From Mugil cephalus (lineage: Eukaryota; Chordata; Actinopteri; Mugiliformes; Mugilidae), in contig NC_061779.1 in the NCBI RefSeq assembly GCF_022458985.1, positions 21,683,001-21,747,000 of the forward strand: a DNA stretch of 64,000 bases. Reading direction: 5' to 3'. The translations under genes and the position numbers were made by a program. Below are positions 1 to 12,273 of this stretch, one piece after another. Within the stretch, counting starts at the first letter, position 1. Every line of letters starts with the position of its first letter. The notes below the pieces were generated by a model. It was not told the origin of the DNA. It saw nothing but the letters and a program-made list of their open reading frames with translations, and ran no database searches.

Positions 1-205
1 CGCACAAGCCACGGTTACCAATATGAAGTTTAATTAAGTTTGATGTGTGTGGTTTTGTGCATGCTAATTTCAAGAGTGACAGTTCCCAGAGGTTTGCGTT
101 TGCTTTTTAAACACTTTTTTTGGATATACCATGACCTGGATGACTGAGAACCTTCACAGACATCTTCTTAGAGGTATTCGTTGCTAACATTCATGTTGGT
201 TTTAG

Positions 206-248
206 ATTGAAGCTACTAAACCTACTCTCGGACCACCAGGACCAAACA
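206..248 (+). other. wdr61: 5' UTR part of the wdr61 start exon
   Basis: A T-rich stretch ending in TTTTAG immediately before 206 reads as a splice acceptor, so the exon carrying the start codon begins at 206 with 43 non-coding bases. The promoter and first exon of wdr61 are therefore outside the window to the left. Nothing recognisable was seen in 1-205, which would be intron. Confidence 0.6.
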
Positions 249-3200
249 ATGAGCACTCAAGTAAGAAAACAAATACCCATATATTCTGGCCAGGACTCCT
301 TTGTGTTATTTCTTGACCTTATCAGATATTAACTCTGGACTTGTGCTCTGATTTCAGTACAGCATTCTGTTCAAGCAAGAACACGGTGAGTAACGTTATG
401 AATGAACTAGTAGCTTTGTTAACTTGATTATCTTTAGCCTGCAGGTGTGTTGTTTTCAGCCATGTGCTTTATACCAGCCTGATCCACTCAACTAGTTTAC
501 TGTCTGATAAAACGCATGTTGTGTATGTTGTGTTATTATTTTTTTTAACCTGCATTTGTTTCCCCTCAGCCCATGATGATGCCATCTGGACAGCAGCGTG
601 GGGTAAAAGTGAAGCGGATGGCTCAGAAACCATCATCACTGGATCACTAGATGATATGGTGAAAGTCTGGAAGTGGTACGTGTTTCTTTTATAATGATAT
701 TTCTCATGGTTGTAAGACGTAACACAGAAAGCCATTTGGAAATTTTATCTCGGCTCATATGTTATTTAGTTGCTTTCCTAAGTTACTTGCACTGATTTTT
801 TGAGTAATTTCTGGTCAGATGAGCTTGGCATTTTTATAAACTGAAGTGATAGTGAGGACAGATAGACTGGAACATCACTTATACTTGTGATGCAATAGGA
901 CAGTACTGGACCTAGACCAGACCAGACCAGACCAGGTGCCCCCACCCCATAGCAATGACACTCCTTGGAGACAGCAGTCATCCCCATCAGGATGCAGGCT
1001 GACACAGACACACACACACAAAATCTCTTAAGGAACGACCCAGAAAACATGAAGAACAGCACAAGGTGTTGACCTGGCCTCCAGATTCACAAAGTATCTG
1101 TGGGATGATCCACAGAGGCGCCTCCCCTCAACCCATTAGACCCCCACTAACAGACCCATGTCCATTCTCTGATGAATCACAACTGTTTTGGCAGCAAAAA
1201 CAGTTCCCTGTTCCCGGATGAATGTGTTTTTGTTGTGCTTTATTTCCCTTTCATTGACATCAAGCTCATTTTTCCCCTGTTTTAAATCAAAAGTAGCTGC
1301 TGCCGTGTAGCTCAGAGAAACTGTTTATTTCACAGTCTGGAGGTGGACTGCTATATGGGGAAATGATTAATGAGCGAGTGGGAAAGTGTGTTTCTTATTT
1401 GTCGATTTGTTTTATGGTGGTTGCCAACAAAATAATCTATTTCTCATTTTTGAGTGAAAGTGAGTAAGGTTTATGACAGTCACTCATACATTGTTAATAG
1501 CTCATTTTTATAAACTGTGACACACAGATGAAGAAAAATTCAACTGAACAGGAAAAAATGAGTATTGTCATAATTCAAGAGATAAAATGAAATGATGAGG
1601 CTTTGAGTGGAGCTCATGTGACATTAAGAGGAGCCAAGTGTTTCATCCTCTGAAGGGTTCAGATATTAAGCTCAAGCAACTGTCTTCAGACAAATGCTGC
1701 AATTTCTCCCACTAGGCTCAAACTTATTTTGACTGTGAGTTTGTTTGTATGTTTCTTAAAAATGATACATGATTAAATCCAATGTTTTGGCCAATCGTTC
1801 AGGACGTCTGACTCTAAAAAAATATCAGATATGGACCTTTGAGTAATAAATCTGTAAAGCTTGGCTTTTTTTGAGTCGTTTGTTTTCTAAATTCACCACT
1901 TTTGCTTTTCATCATTAGCATTAAGACAATATTTAACAAAGCAAAGATGTACATTCAGTTGCCAGTTTAATAGGTACACCTAGCTAAAACTGCTGTGACC
2001 TACCTCACTAGTCCTGCTACACAACCTACCCTCAGTAAATCAAAGGGCTGTTTATGGTGTTTAACCTGAATCGATGTCACTTCCTTCATGAAGGTAGAAT
2101 TTATACCAGAGTTTTCTTATGAGACTCTCTGTTGGATAGGTGTACCTAATAAACTGGCAGCTGAGTGTACATCTGTGTGAATTTCATTATTTGGCTCTGA
2201 AGAATCTTCATTTTCAGTATAAACTAAACAAACCTCTAACAACAGTTCAGCTTTGCAGCACATCTAGAAATTACATTTTAGTTAATCTAAGGTTGATATA
2301 AATCCACTGACACTTAACAATGAAGTGTTATAAATAAAAATATTAATGTTACAGAGCGTTATGCTTGCACTATAGGCTTTGTTTTTTCCTAGACTTTAGT
2401 GGTGCTGCAGAAATGAACATGAATCTCACATTCACATTCATGTTGACCGCATTGCGTGATGTTCATCAAGAGTCACACTGTTCATGCAGGTCAGATGAGA
2501 AGCTGGAGCTGCAGTGGACTCTGGAGGGACACCAGCTGGGCGTGGTGTCAGTAGACATCAGTCACAACGGAGCCATCGCTGCCTCCAGCTCCCTCGATGC
2601 ACACATCCGCCTCTGGGACCTGGAGTCTGGAAAACAGATCAAGTCTATGGACGCAGGCCCAGGTGAGACTGGGATGAAGAGAGTCACAGATGTTTCATTC
2701 TTTTTTAGTCTAGTTTAGTTAAATGAGCTCATACTTTCCTCTGAAGTCGGCCCGATGCCTAATAAAAGCACTGGTCGTGATCTTATGGTCTAACCGTGCT
2801 TAACATTCAAAGAAGGTCTCTATGAAGGGAACGAGCCTGCAGGGGATGACAGGCTGTCAGCTCTGTTGTGCAGCACAACAAGCTTGTTTTATTTTTTTTA
2901 CAAGCACCTTTCAAGAACACCACACACTGAAATGTCTACTTGTCACCTTCCATTAGTGATGCTCTGATTCACTCAGTGTGGATCACTGGATTACAGACCT
3001 TATTTCCCTTCTTTTTACTTTTAGTGTATTTGATTTTGCAGTGAAGACGCTGTTAATCAAACCATTTGTTTTCTTTTTCTGGTTATTGACTGCTGTATTG
3101 ATTCATTTTTGTAGTAATATTTTCAAAATTGATTGAATTGAATAATTTAGTTAGGTTTATAGAAAATACAGTGATGATGTGTTTAACCCTCCCTCTGTCG

Positions 3201-6200
3201 ATCTGCTCTCCTCTAGTTGATGCCTGGTCGGTCGCCTTCTCCCCTGACTCTAAATACATCGCCACAGGAAGCCATCATGGCAAGGTCAACATCTTTGGTG
3301 TGGAAAGTGGCAAGAAGGAATATTCTCTGGACACTCGAGGGAAATTCATCCTGAGTATAGCCTACGTAAGGAACATCAAATTGTCATTTTGGTTTGTCTG
3401 GCTGGAGGTTTTTAAAGCTCAGTGTCTCTAAAGGCCGACACCTCACTGCCTTGGCTTCACGACAGCTCATCTCGATTTGAGCTTCTGCTGTGTTGATGTT
3501 AGTCATCGAATCTCGTTCTTTTGCCGTTTTAAAATGCAAACTTCTGTGGTGAATTTGCGTTTTCTCCTCAGAGCCGCGACGGAAAGTATTTGGCCAGCGG
3601 AGCTATCGACGGAATCATTAACATCTTTGACATCGCGACAGGAAAACTACTCCACACACTGGAAGGTACGTTCAGTTATCAACACCATTGATAAAAATAT
3701 AACACTCTGGTCCCAGGGACTTCTTCTGTTTGTTTTGTTTTGTTCGACAGTTGAAGATCTTGAAGTTCTAATGATCTTAAATGAAAATCTCACACTTGTC
3801 GAGCTCTCACTAACAAACTGATGCCTTTGGTTTAATAAAAACATGTTTTAATACAACTTAAATCATCGATGTAGACTTGAGGAAATGCACACAATATAAA
3901 CATCAATCAGCCAGTTCATCAGGTGCACTTTTCAAATACCAGGTTAAACCTTGTTTTGTCTTCTGAGCTGCCTTAATTCCTTGTGGCATAGACTCATATC
4001 GACATGATGGCAAACGAATCTGCAGTCGCTGGTTTGGCCGTTCTCCTCTGGCATCAACAAGGCACATTCACCCAGAGACCTGCTGCTCACTGGATATTTT
4101 TTCTTTTCCAGACCATTCTCCATAAACCCTACAGATGGTTGAGTGTGAAATTTCCAGTAGATCAGCAGTTTCTAATAAAAAAAAAAAAAAAAAAACGAAA
4201 TCCAGGCCATGCCTCATTCAAAGACACTTTTCACCTTTCTTCCCTATTCTGATACTCTGAGATCCAACAGAGAGTCCTGACCATGTCTACGTAAATGCAC
4301 GGTGTCGCTTGTGGATTAAATATCGGTTTTACTGAGCAGTTAAACTGGTGTACTTAATGAAGTGTAGAGTATCAGGGTAGACAAAGGTCCATTCAACACC
4401 TGAAATCTCTAACACAAATCTCACTGAGTGACTCTGCTTCGTGTCTCCTCAGGTCACGCCATGCCCATCAGATCCCTCACCTTCTCCCCAGACTCTCAGC
4501 TCCTGGTCACGGCCTCCGACGACGGCTACATCAAAATATATGATGTGTGAGTTCATGATGTAGATTTTTACACAAGTCTCAGAACATAAGTTTGGACACT
4601 GACACGTTATTATTTGTTATCTAACTATAGTGAATATGGCTTGAAGTTCAGTTTATGAGTTTAGTGTAGTCACATCCAAATTGGAGGGAAGTTGTTGGAG
4701 TTACGTCTTTTCTTACAGCACATTTAACTCTAACTTGATTATGTTTTTTGTAAACAGCTGAAATAACAAATGTATTAATACCCAATCATATAAAATGTGC
4801 ACTACTAATATCTGTGCAAAATATACTAAGAATATGTGGTAAAATAAACAAGGCTAAAGGAAGGAAACATCACATCAGTGTTACTGCGCTGCCCATAAAT
4901 AGTCACCACCTGGATTTAACTTTAATTTTAAGCAAATAGACAGGGGCTTCCTATTGGATAATTATTCCATGGGTGATTATCTTTCAGCTTAAAACAACTG
5001 ATGCAATAAGTAGCTTCTCATTTCTTCAACAACCAGTTAGAAAGACACATCCCATGGTTATGGAAAAGATGTTGGTCTGTTTGAGAAGAGTCAAATCATT
5101 GACATGCATCAAGCAGAGGAAACATCTAAGGAAATTGAAGCAACTACTGGGTTAAGAACTGTCAAACACATTATTAAAACTGTAAGGATAGTGGGGAACC
5201 ATCGTCTTTGAGGGAGAAATGTAATCGGAAAAAATCTTGATTGATTTGTGATCAATTAAACATTTGGTGAAATCAGATCAATGGAAGGTCATGTGGTCTG
5301 ATGAGTCCAGATTTACCCTGTTCTAGTTCTAGATCTAGTGATGCACCCATCATGCCTTGTACCTACTGTACCAGCCTGAGGAGACAGTGCTATGATCTGG
5401 GGTTGCTGCAGTTGCTCAGGTCTAGGTTCAGCAACATTATGCCCAAAGAACGAGGTCAGCTGGCTACCTGAATATACTGAATGACCAGGTTATTCCATCA
5501 ATGGATTTCTTCCCTGATGACATGGACATATTCCAAGATGACAACACCAGGATTCATCAGACTCAGATTGTGAAAGAGTGGTTCAGGGAGCATGAGTCCA
5601 GACCTTAACCCTATTGAGAATCTTTGGGATGTGCTGGAGGAGACTTTGCTCAGTGGTCAGACTCTGCCATCATCAATACCAGATCTTGGTGAAAAATACA
5701 CTGGATGGAATTAAATCTTGTGACATTGTAGAAGCTTATTGAAACTATGCCACAGTGAATGCTGCTATAATAAAAGCTAAAGGCCGTCCAATGAAATATT
5801 AGAGTGTGCAGCAAAGCAACATTAGAAATAAGTAGTACTAAAAGTCAAAAGACTGAAGCTCTTGTTTGATCTAACAAAATGCTGGAACTGTTTTGCAGGC
5901 AACACGCCAAACTGGCAGGCACACTGAGCGGACACGGATCCTGGGTTCTTAATGTGGCCTTCTCTCCGGACGACACCCACTTTGTCTCGAGGTATTAAAC
6001 ACTGTTGAGGAAATGTCTAACACTGACAGACGTGTTGATTGGAGCTGAAACCAACTTCATCACCGTACATTTATTCAACTATAACGCTCAGTAGTGTTTT
6101 GACAAGTAAATCGGCCCCTATCTGGTAGCAGAGTTTTCTTCCTCCGTCTACTTTCCCATACTTTCAGTCCCGCGTTGCAAAAGCTCCATCAGCTGAAGCA

Positions 6201-7036
6201 GTTTTTCAGACAAAGTTTCCACTTGACAGTGCCAAAATAAACTGAGCGGTCCAAGATAAACTGTAAAACATCAACAACTCTGTCTTCTCCGCTCCCCTCA
6301 GCTCGTCTGACAAGAGTGTGAAGGTTTGGGACGCCAGCTCCAGAGCATGCATCAACACCTTCTTCGACCATCAAGACCAGGTGACGCAGCCGCCTCCTCG
6401 TTTGGTTACTTAGGCTCCAATTCAAAGCGAGAAACTCATCATTCAGGCCCGACACGTCGGGGAAATCGATATGACCAGTGCCCACCTCGCATAACCCTCC
6501 TCTGATGTTTGAGCTCAGGCAAAAAGCAATAAAGCCCAGCTGTCATTACATCTCTGGTTGCAGACGCCTGTGGGGAGTTTGATCTGTTCTGAAATAATAC
6601 GGCTCCTCAGAGGCAGCTGAGTCTGCTGCGTCGTTTTTATGCCACACCATTATGTGACTGCAAAGCTAGAACATCTACGGGGACCGTTTGCATCCAATTA
6701 ACTGTTCAGCTTTGCTTTGTTCTTCTGTGTAGCACTTTTTCAGCCAGTGTCTCTTTGTGCTTTGTCTTTCTGTTCTGCTCAGTTTCTGATCAGATGAAAG
6801 ACATTTAGTTGCTTTTTAGCCTGTTTGTTAAGTGATTTTCAAATTATATTGATCAGAATTCCTTTTATATGAAACATCTTAGGGGACGAACACTTTTCAC
6901 AGGCACTGCAACTCTAATCCCATATTTGCCCCTGCCCTGTCCTCAGGTGTGGAGTGTAAAGTACAACAGCAGCGGCTCAAAGATCATCTCTGCTGGGGAC
7001 GACCGCGCCATCCACATCTACGACTGTCCCATGTGA
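249..7036 (+). CDS. wdr61: WD repeat protein 61 (SKI8 homologue), 11 coding exons
   Basis: Joined exons 249-260, 358-385, 570-675, 2490-2662, 3217-3365, 3572-3665, 4453-4546, 5899-5991, 6302-6380 and 6947-7036 (ten segments; the first also carries 5' UTR from an acceptor at 205/206) encode 305 aa, exactly the human WDR61 length. The protein is a seven-bladed WD40 propeller. Blade-ending motifs are visible in order: VKVWKW, IRLWDL, VNIFGV, INIFDI, IKIYDV, VKVWDA and IHIYDC. From family knowledge, WDR61/SKI8 is a scaffold shared by the cytoplasmic Ski complex, which feeds RNA to the exosome, and the nuclear PAF1 elongation complex. The start [12 protein letters not shown] matches the vertebrate N-terminus, and all junctions are GT-AG and in phase. 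At least one 5' non-coding exon lies left of the window. Introns hold MITEs and a dead Tc1 copy. Identity is very secure. The title count of 11 includes the inferred upstream leader exon. Confidence 0.96.
1948..2171. repeat. 224-bp MITE with TTAGGTACAC-type terminal inverted repeats
   Basis: The left end (from TGTACATTCAGTTGCCAG) and right end (to CTGAGTGTACA) are inverted copies of each other for about 34 bases. Each contains the core AATAGGTACACC or its complement GGTGTACCTAATAA. No coding capacity is present. It lies in wdr61 intron 3. Related, more diverged copies occur at about 3.9, 14.7, 36.9 and 43.5 kb. The core resembles a very common teleost non-autonomous DNA transposon end, a match made from memory rather than a database search. 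Confidence 0.75.
3898..4372. repeat. Diverged TTAGGTACAC-family DNA element with internal poly(A)
   Basis: It opens with CAGCCAGTTCATCAGGTGCAC and closes near 4350 with GGTGTACTTAATGAAGTGTA, a decayed inverted-repeat pair of the same family as 1948-2171. The interior (CTGCCTTAATTCCTTGTGGCATAGA and following) resembles a widespread fish repeat. An uninterrupted A tract sits at about 4178-4195. The open frame across it is repeat-derived, not a gene. Located in the wdr61 intron between the exons ending 3665 and starting 4453. Confidence 0.6.
4875..5815 (+). pseudogene. Decayed Tc1/mariner transposase copy
   Basis: Fragments in shifting frames on the + strand read as Tc1-type transposase. Near 5100-5190 is a helix-turn-helix-like part ([20 protein letters not shown], then [10 protein letters not shown]). 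Near 5285-5320 is the first catalytic block, [11 protein letters not shown]. Near 5535-5600 is the second, [16 protein letters not shown], and near 5605-5640 an [14 protein letters not shown] block. Stops and frameshifts separate them, so the copy is inactive. The flanks (about 4880 and 5800) look like degraded terminal repeats. It sits inside the 1.35-kb wdr61 intron before exon 5899-5991 and is clearly older than, and of a different lineage from, the intact copy at 48 kb. Confidence 0.75.
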
Positions 7037-7118
7037 TGAAGGGCATCCTGAACAAGGCTGCACGAGGAGAGGTTCTCCAAAGCTCTCGACTCACATCTCA
7101 AAGTCTAATTTGGTATTT

Positions 7119-7155
7119 TGGGTGGGGAGGGATGGAAGGATGGAGGGGGGGGGCA
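7119..7155 (+). other. G-run tract in the wdr61 3' UTR (possible G-quadruplex)
   Basis: GGG, GGGG and GGG runs separated by single bases are followed, 13 bases later, by a run of nine or more G. This falls between the wdr61 stop codon (7034-7036) and its AATAAA, on the mRNA-sense strand, so the transcript could fold into an RNA quadruplex. This is pattern-based only. Confidence 0.5.
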
Positions 7156-7207
7156 GAATTCAAGCTGTAAATGTCATGGATTGTTTTGCACTGGCCGAGC
7201 ACGGTCA

Positions 7208-7213
7208 AATAAA
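7208..7213 (+). terminator. wdr61 polyadenylation signal AATAAA
   Basis: Canonical AATAAA 172 bases after the stop codon, followed by a T/GT-rich downstream element (TCTGTTTTTGTACTTTGGTT) at 7218 onward. It implies a short 3' UTR. Confidence 0.75.
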
Positions 7214-7239
7214 AAGGTCTGTTTTTGTACTTTGGTTTC

Positions 7240-9205
7240 TGTTTTTTTCTGTTTTGAGTTTGGGTTGAGCCTCAAACTGAACATCGTCAAGTTTCAGATA
7301 AGAGAAGTGATTTGACAGGAAGCCCCAGAAGAGACAGGATGAGTCAAAAATGTGTCAGATTCTTTCTCCTTTTTCACCTTTATGAGGAAGTAAGTCCAAA
7401 CTTTTATTTAGTGCTTTCTGTCGTTAAGTTCACACAGGTTTTCTGTTCTATGTTTTTCTGACTTCTCTAATAACTCCTTACTGCAGTTTGTCAGTTTTAA
7501 AAGCATCATGTTATGAGTTTTTGCAGACTACAGTGATTGTTATGCTTCAGTTTTGTCACTGATGAAACCAACAACTTTGTATTTGCTGGACTGTGCTTCC
7601 GATTCTAATGCTGGATGCTCAGGTACATTAGTATCTGAACTTTTTTGTGACCCATGATGTTAGATAACAGTCTGGGACGCGAGTAAGAAGAAATGCTAGC
7701 TTTAGAGGGATGTTGCTTCAGCAGTGTATCCATCAAGTATGATCTGATGCTCCCTCCAGTGGCCCGAAAGGTAAACTGCAACTTCATAACAGCCTGACTT
7801 GTTTCCTGGAATCTAATCCTAGTAAATATTTATTTGTTGGGATCAGTGCTTTATTATAATGACTTGACATGTCAGAATAATAGCAGAGAAAATGTGTTTT
7901 GTTTTCTTTCATCAAAGTTTACACGCACTTACATTGCCTTGAAATTGCCATGCCAATATTTAGCCTCTGTTCATCTGAAAACATTTTGCAACAGCTTTGG
8001 AAGTGAAGTATCCCTGGGGAAAATGCACCATGTAGATGTCCTTACTGACTAACCAAAACTAGAGTTTAACATGAAATCCGTTTTAATGGCTTTACCTAAG
8101 TGCATGTAAAACTTTGACATCGTCGTCTTGATAAAGTACAAATGAAGTGACCAACCACTGCAGTGATTCTGAATTCTTTATTACAAGTTCTCAATGTTTA
8201 AAACACATCAAACTGCAGTTTGAACAACTCTTTGACAAGCAGCTCGTCTGTAAATGTAGCTGTAGCTTGACACTTGACTCTCTACAAGGCATCGGTCCAT
8301 TTCATTTGAATAGGTTCATTCTTCTCACATGAACACTACATTTCAACTCAAACGTGGTATTTGCTAAAAGTTTATAAAAAAGACACATCCACATCAGTGA
8401 GATGTGTTTTCTGGCAGTGAGTTGAACATTGTTGCTTTGCATCACAGGCGTCTCCAGCTGGTTTCCCAACATTACAGTACCTTGTTGATGTACCTCAAAC
8501 ATTAAGTGACTGGTGAGCTCTGAAGGCAGCTGTGTGGTTTAGCTCTTGTGCTGGTGCCATGCTGCTGATTTATCTCCTTCTCTGCCCTCATCAGCTTAAA
8601 CCGAGCAGAGAAATGTCACCCTGTAACCAAATGGTAACAGATTTGATCCTGAAATTTGATAAATTACGTACAGGACATGGGCTATGAAGAAAATACTGGA
8701 TTCCTTTATCTGTAATCTGTAACGTGAGAAGATGCTCCCATGCTGATCTCTCTCCTCTCTCCCCGTTCTACTTCTGTGTTTGAGCTCCTTTTTGTTTTCT
8801 ACAGTCAAATTCTAAAGATGGGAACAAAAACAGAAAAGCAGAACCTCCTGCCTCATTGGCCTAATCAACACATGTGCATAAAAATCACAACAAAACCTCC
8901 ACCACTGACTTCACAAAGATTACAGTGAACTATACACAATTAGGCCATGTTTCACAAAGACCTCTTAACATAAATAGTTGTAACAGTGAAAATGTCATAG
9001 TTTTGGAAATCTAGTTCAGTTAATTTTCCCACTTTGTAGATAGATACTTCTATCTAGTTGCATGTAAGTATCATTTAAGCTCAAACGAAGGGGAGAATCT
9101 TAACATTTAAACCTCTTTACACTGGAATGCGTTCCCATATCAAATCTCCCAACTACTCTTTGAAGTGCTCTTTGGGACTTTGTTTCTCCAGATTTTGGCA
9201 CGAGA
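7240..9205. other. Convergent intergenic space wdr61 / slc25a44, likely including the slc25a44 3' UTR
   Basis: No exon-like or conserved reading frame was found on either strand. The slc25a44 stop is at 10152, and TTTATT (AATAAA on the minus strand) at 8177-8182 could be a distal poly(A) signal, giving a 3' UTR of about 2 kb. That assignment is uncertain. Otherwise this is unremarkable AT-rich sequence. Confidence 0.4.
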
Positions 9206-9211
9206 TACTCT

Positions 9212-9637
9212 TAGGGGTGTAACGGCACACAAAACGCATGGTTCCATATGACCCTTGCTTTAGCTGAGGCACAGTTCAGCACAGGAAACATAACATGCAC
9301 AACTTCCCATTTTATTTTATTTTTTATGAAAATACTGAAAAAGCCTTAAAGCCATATTTCTTAAGGCACTCACAGGCTGCGCACTGATAATAAGCAAAGA
9401 CTGTGCTGCTTCTCTGGAGTATGAGCTAAATCAGAGAAACGTGTTCATGATTAACTTGAATTAACAATTACAGCCAGCAATGCAATTATAGCAAAACTAC
9501 CCAAAGTTTCTCTCTTGTTCAAACTGAAGGCGCAGCTATATTTATGGCGAGTAATGGCTCACGGTGTGCACCAAATAGAGCAAATTCTAAACCCAACATC
9601 TGCTCGTGTGTGGGATGAACACACCGTTACACCCCTA
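9212..9637. repeat. hAT-like MITE, 426 bp
   Basis: The terminal inverted repeats are TAGGGGTGTAACGG on the left and CCGTTACACCCCTA on the right, a perfect 14-base match. The ends resemble those of teleost hAT-type non-autonomous elements. No clear 8-bp target duplication is visible and there is no coding content. It probably lies in the 3' UTR or downstream flank of slc25a44. Confidence 0.75.
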
Positions 9638-10151
9638 AATAGTCATTTTTATATTAAAATACATCATGTAACTAACTTGTTTATTTGTAGAAGTGGTTTA
9701 AAACCTGAACCCAGAGGATTCACTCAAATATTCACAAGGATAAGGTGGTGCATAACAACAGATAAAAACCCTGATTTGTTGCACAGGAAGAGTCATTTTC
9801 CATATCGGTTCATAAAAATATCACATTTGAAGAGTTGGTTGTCACGATATATAGTGTAGGAGCTTCTCCTGTCCTTTCAAAACCAACCTATAGTCAGGTT
9901 TCAGTGGGTCACGTTTTTGAAAGTGAATTGTTTTCCTTCCTACCTTCACATCCCACTGTAACAAGTCTGACAAACGCAAAGAAAGACAAGGTAATAAGAC
10001 CCGTAGCTCCCCGGGACAACGCGGCCGTCTGTGCTCGACTGACGCCATTAAAACCCAGATCTAAAGGAAGCAGCTATGCAGCACAGCAGTTACCGACTGG
10101 GTCAGTGTCTTTGAGGCCTGCTGAGAGGACGTCCTGGTTCCCTCTCATCGT

Positions 10152-12203
10152 TCACCAGTGCCTGGACTCAATCAGGTCAGCACGCAGGCTCAGTCTCTTC
10201 AGAGTCTCATATCCGACCACGATGAGCACTGAGGTGGGAGTGGATGAAATGATGCGGGCCGACAGACCCTTGGTCATCACCCAGACGCCCTCCTCTGCCA
10301 GCAGCTGCTTGAACGTCTCCACAACAGATGATCGTCCCTCCACCTTCAGCACACAGGACAAATCGTGTTCGTTAGGTGAGAATTCATTTTATGTTGAGGC
10401 TCCAAGTTAATCATCTGTCAGTTAAATTTATTTCTCTTAGAAGAGCTCCAAAATGGTCCTTGAGATGTGATAGTCTGGTTTATCAGTTTTCTATATAAAC
10501 TACTACAACACAATTGAAATTACTTTGCAATGCTTAGAAGAAAACTAAATATTTCAACGTTCCTTAACACTTGGGAAAAGCTGAAGAAGATTGTGTGATC
10601 TAATCTAAATTTAAAGTCAGAGTCCTTCAGGAGCAAAAGAGGAGTGTAAAATTAGCCTGTGATTAATTGTTTATCTCTTCATATCAAGCTTCATGGGGAG
10701 GTTTGCTGCAGTGAGTGCTTTGCGTATACTTTAAATAGGATTTGATAATAGTTGTGTGATTATGTCCCTGCACGTCCACTCCCTTACAGGTCTGAGCTGT
10801 GACAACTAGGGCAGCAACTAATGACTATTTTCATTACTGACTCATTTACAAACTATTTTAAAAATCATAGTTTAATTCTTTTACTCAGTATCATTTGAAA
10901 CGAGCACCACAGTGAAATCTCAATGGAGTGGTAATAAAATCCATTGTCAAACTACCTCCTCAACCAAAGATGAACCTTTGAGGTCATGAGGCAAATGGAG
11001 TTTGGCGAACCAAGTCAGCCCTGTGGTTTTACCACACATAACATGAATGTGTCTCATGAGAGGACACTGAACGTCATTTAATCATTTTGACTCAGCTGTG
11101 ACCAAATACCACCTGCACACGGGCTTTTTCTGCTGTTCAAGATTTAGTTTAGATGAAGTCATTCTTCATTTACTGGGTTAGGGTTCACCACAATAAACTG
11201 CCTAAAGGAGCAATATATAAATAGTAACTGTGTCCTAGTCTCAGGTGCACAGCGGTGGCTTTTTGTGTTTACCTGCACCCTTGCTCGAACAACGTCCATG
11301 GGGTTGGTGATGGTGGAAGCAGTGGCTGCTGCCATCGGTCCTGCCACAGCCTGCAGAATCAGGTGGGGACATTCACTTGGTGCCATCAGGGACAGTTGTT
11401 CTGTAAATGCAAAGGATAAAAACAGTGTCAGTCAAAAGATCTTATTTCAGCAGATGTTGTGCTGCTAACGTCACTGAAGTGTAACAAAGCTTTAGCCACA
11501 CACAACAATAGTCTTGTATATATTTTTGTGTTGCCACATGCAACTCTTGAGGACAGTGTATTGATTTACCTGCATAAAAATGATAAAATGGCCACCAGAG
11601 TGCGCTGTTTGGGATGTAGGTGAGCAGCGAAGCAATGTAGCCTCTGTAAAATCCCCTGAAACCATCGGCTGCAAATATCTGCACGGAAATGTCGCGGGTT
11701 TGCCCGAAAGTCATTCTGCGCTTCGAAGCTGCGAGCATCATTTTGGGTTTGGCCTTGAAGCGGCTGAGGTGTTCCCCTTGTCCTTGCATCATCAGATGCT
11801 GGGACACCACGTCTATGGGGACAGTGATGGTCTGAGCCACCAGGGACGCCGCCCCTCCCGCCACCACTGACTTCACCGTGTTACTGGGCGAGTACTGGGA
11901 CACATACTTGCGCACCAGTTCGTAAGTGGTGATGTAAGCTTGTCCTGAGACCAGGGTGAACGTGTTGACCATGAAGCCACGGTAGAGGCCCTGCACACCC
12001 TCCGTTCGCAGGATCTTGTAGAAAGCGTCGAAGGTGCCGTTGTAGAGGGTCTTCCCCTTCTGCACCTGCAGGCGGGTGCGGATGAGGCTGGCTGGATAGA
12101 CGGTGGCCCTGGTGGTCAACGTCATGAACACACCCAGGGAGTAGAACTTCCTCTTGTCCAGGTCCTCCCATTCGATGATCTGGATGGCACCTTTCTGCTG
12201 CAT
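10152..12203 (-). CDS. slc25a44: Mitochondrial carrier SLC25A44, 3 coding exons
   Basis: On the minus strand exons 12203-11570, 11400-11273 and 10343-10152 join in phase to give 317 aa (human 314). There are three mitochondrial-carrier repeats. Loop motifs are YPASLIR at residues 36-42 (the usual acidic residue is absent), VPIDVVS at 129-135 and NPMDVVR at 244-250. The RGFYRGY and GLYRGF motifs and the C-terminal SARIIS...SRHW match SLC25A44. From family knowledge it is an inner-membrane importer of branched-chain amino acids. The start codon at 12203 gives MQQKGAIQIIEWEDLDKRKF, aligning with the human N-terminus. The open frame extends 23 codons upstream without another ATG, so that part is taken as leader. 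The last exon follows an AAG acceptor. It is convergent with wdr61 and divergent from ireb2. Confidence 0.95.
10805..10930. repeat. Fragment of a teleost hAT-like repeat
   Basis: CTAGGGCAGCAACTAATGAC followed by TATTTTCATTACTGACTCAT closely resembles the terminal segment of a widespread vertebrate non-autonomous hAT element (recognised from memory). Only one end is visible, so this is a truncated copy within the slc25a44 intron between 10343 and 11273. Confidence 0.5.
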
Positions 12204-12273
12204 GGTGCCGTCCAGGTGGTGCGTCCCTAAAGCTGGGGGTCTGCAGACATCAACCGCATTACTGCCATCATAC
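12204..12273 (-). other. slc25a44: slc25a44 5' UTR (start exon) with upstream AUGs
   Basis: A CTCTTCCAG acceptor at 12274-12282 (minus strand) starts the exon at 12273, leaving 70 leader bases before the chosen ATG. This leader contains several ATGs in another frame (ATGATGGCAG and downstream), ending at a TAG before the main start. They would act as upstream open reading frames. Confidence 0.6.

Noticed and set aside
9835..10410. 191-aa open frame on the + strand
   Set aside because: Overlaps the last slc25a44 exon on the opposite strand; no family resemblance.
11580..11870. 96-aa + strand frame within slc25a44
   Set aside because: Shadow of the large slc25a44 exon on the minus strand.
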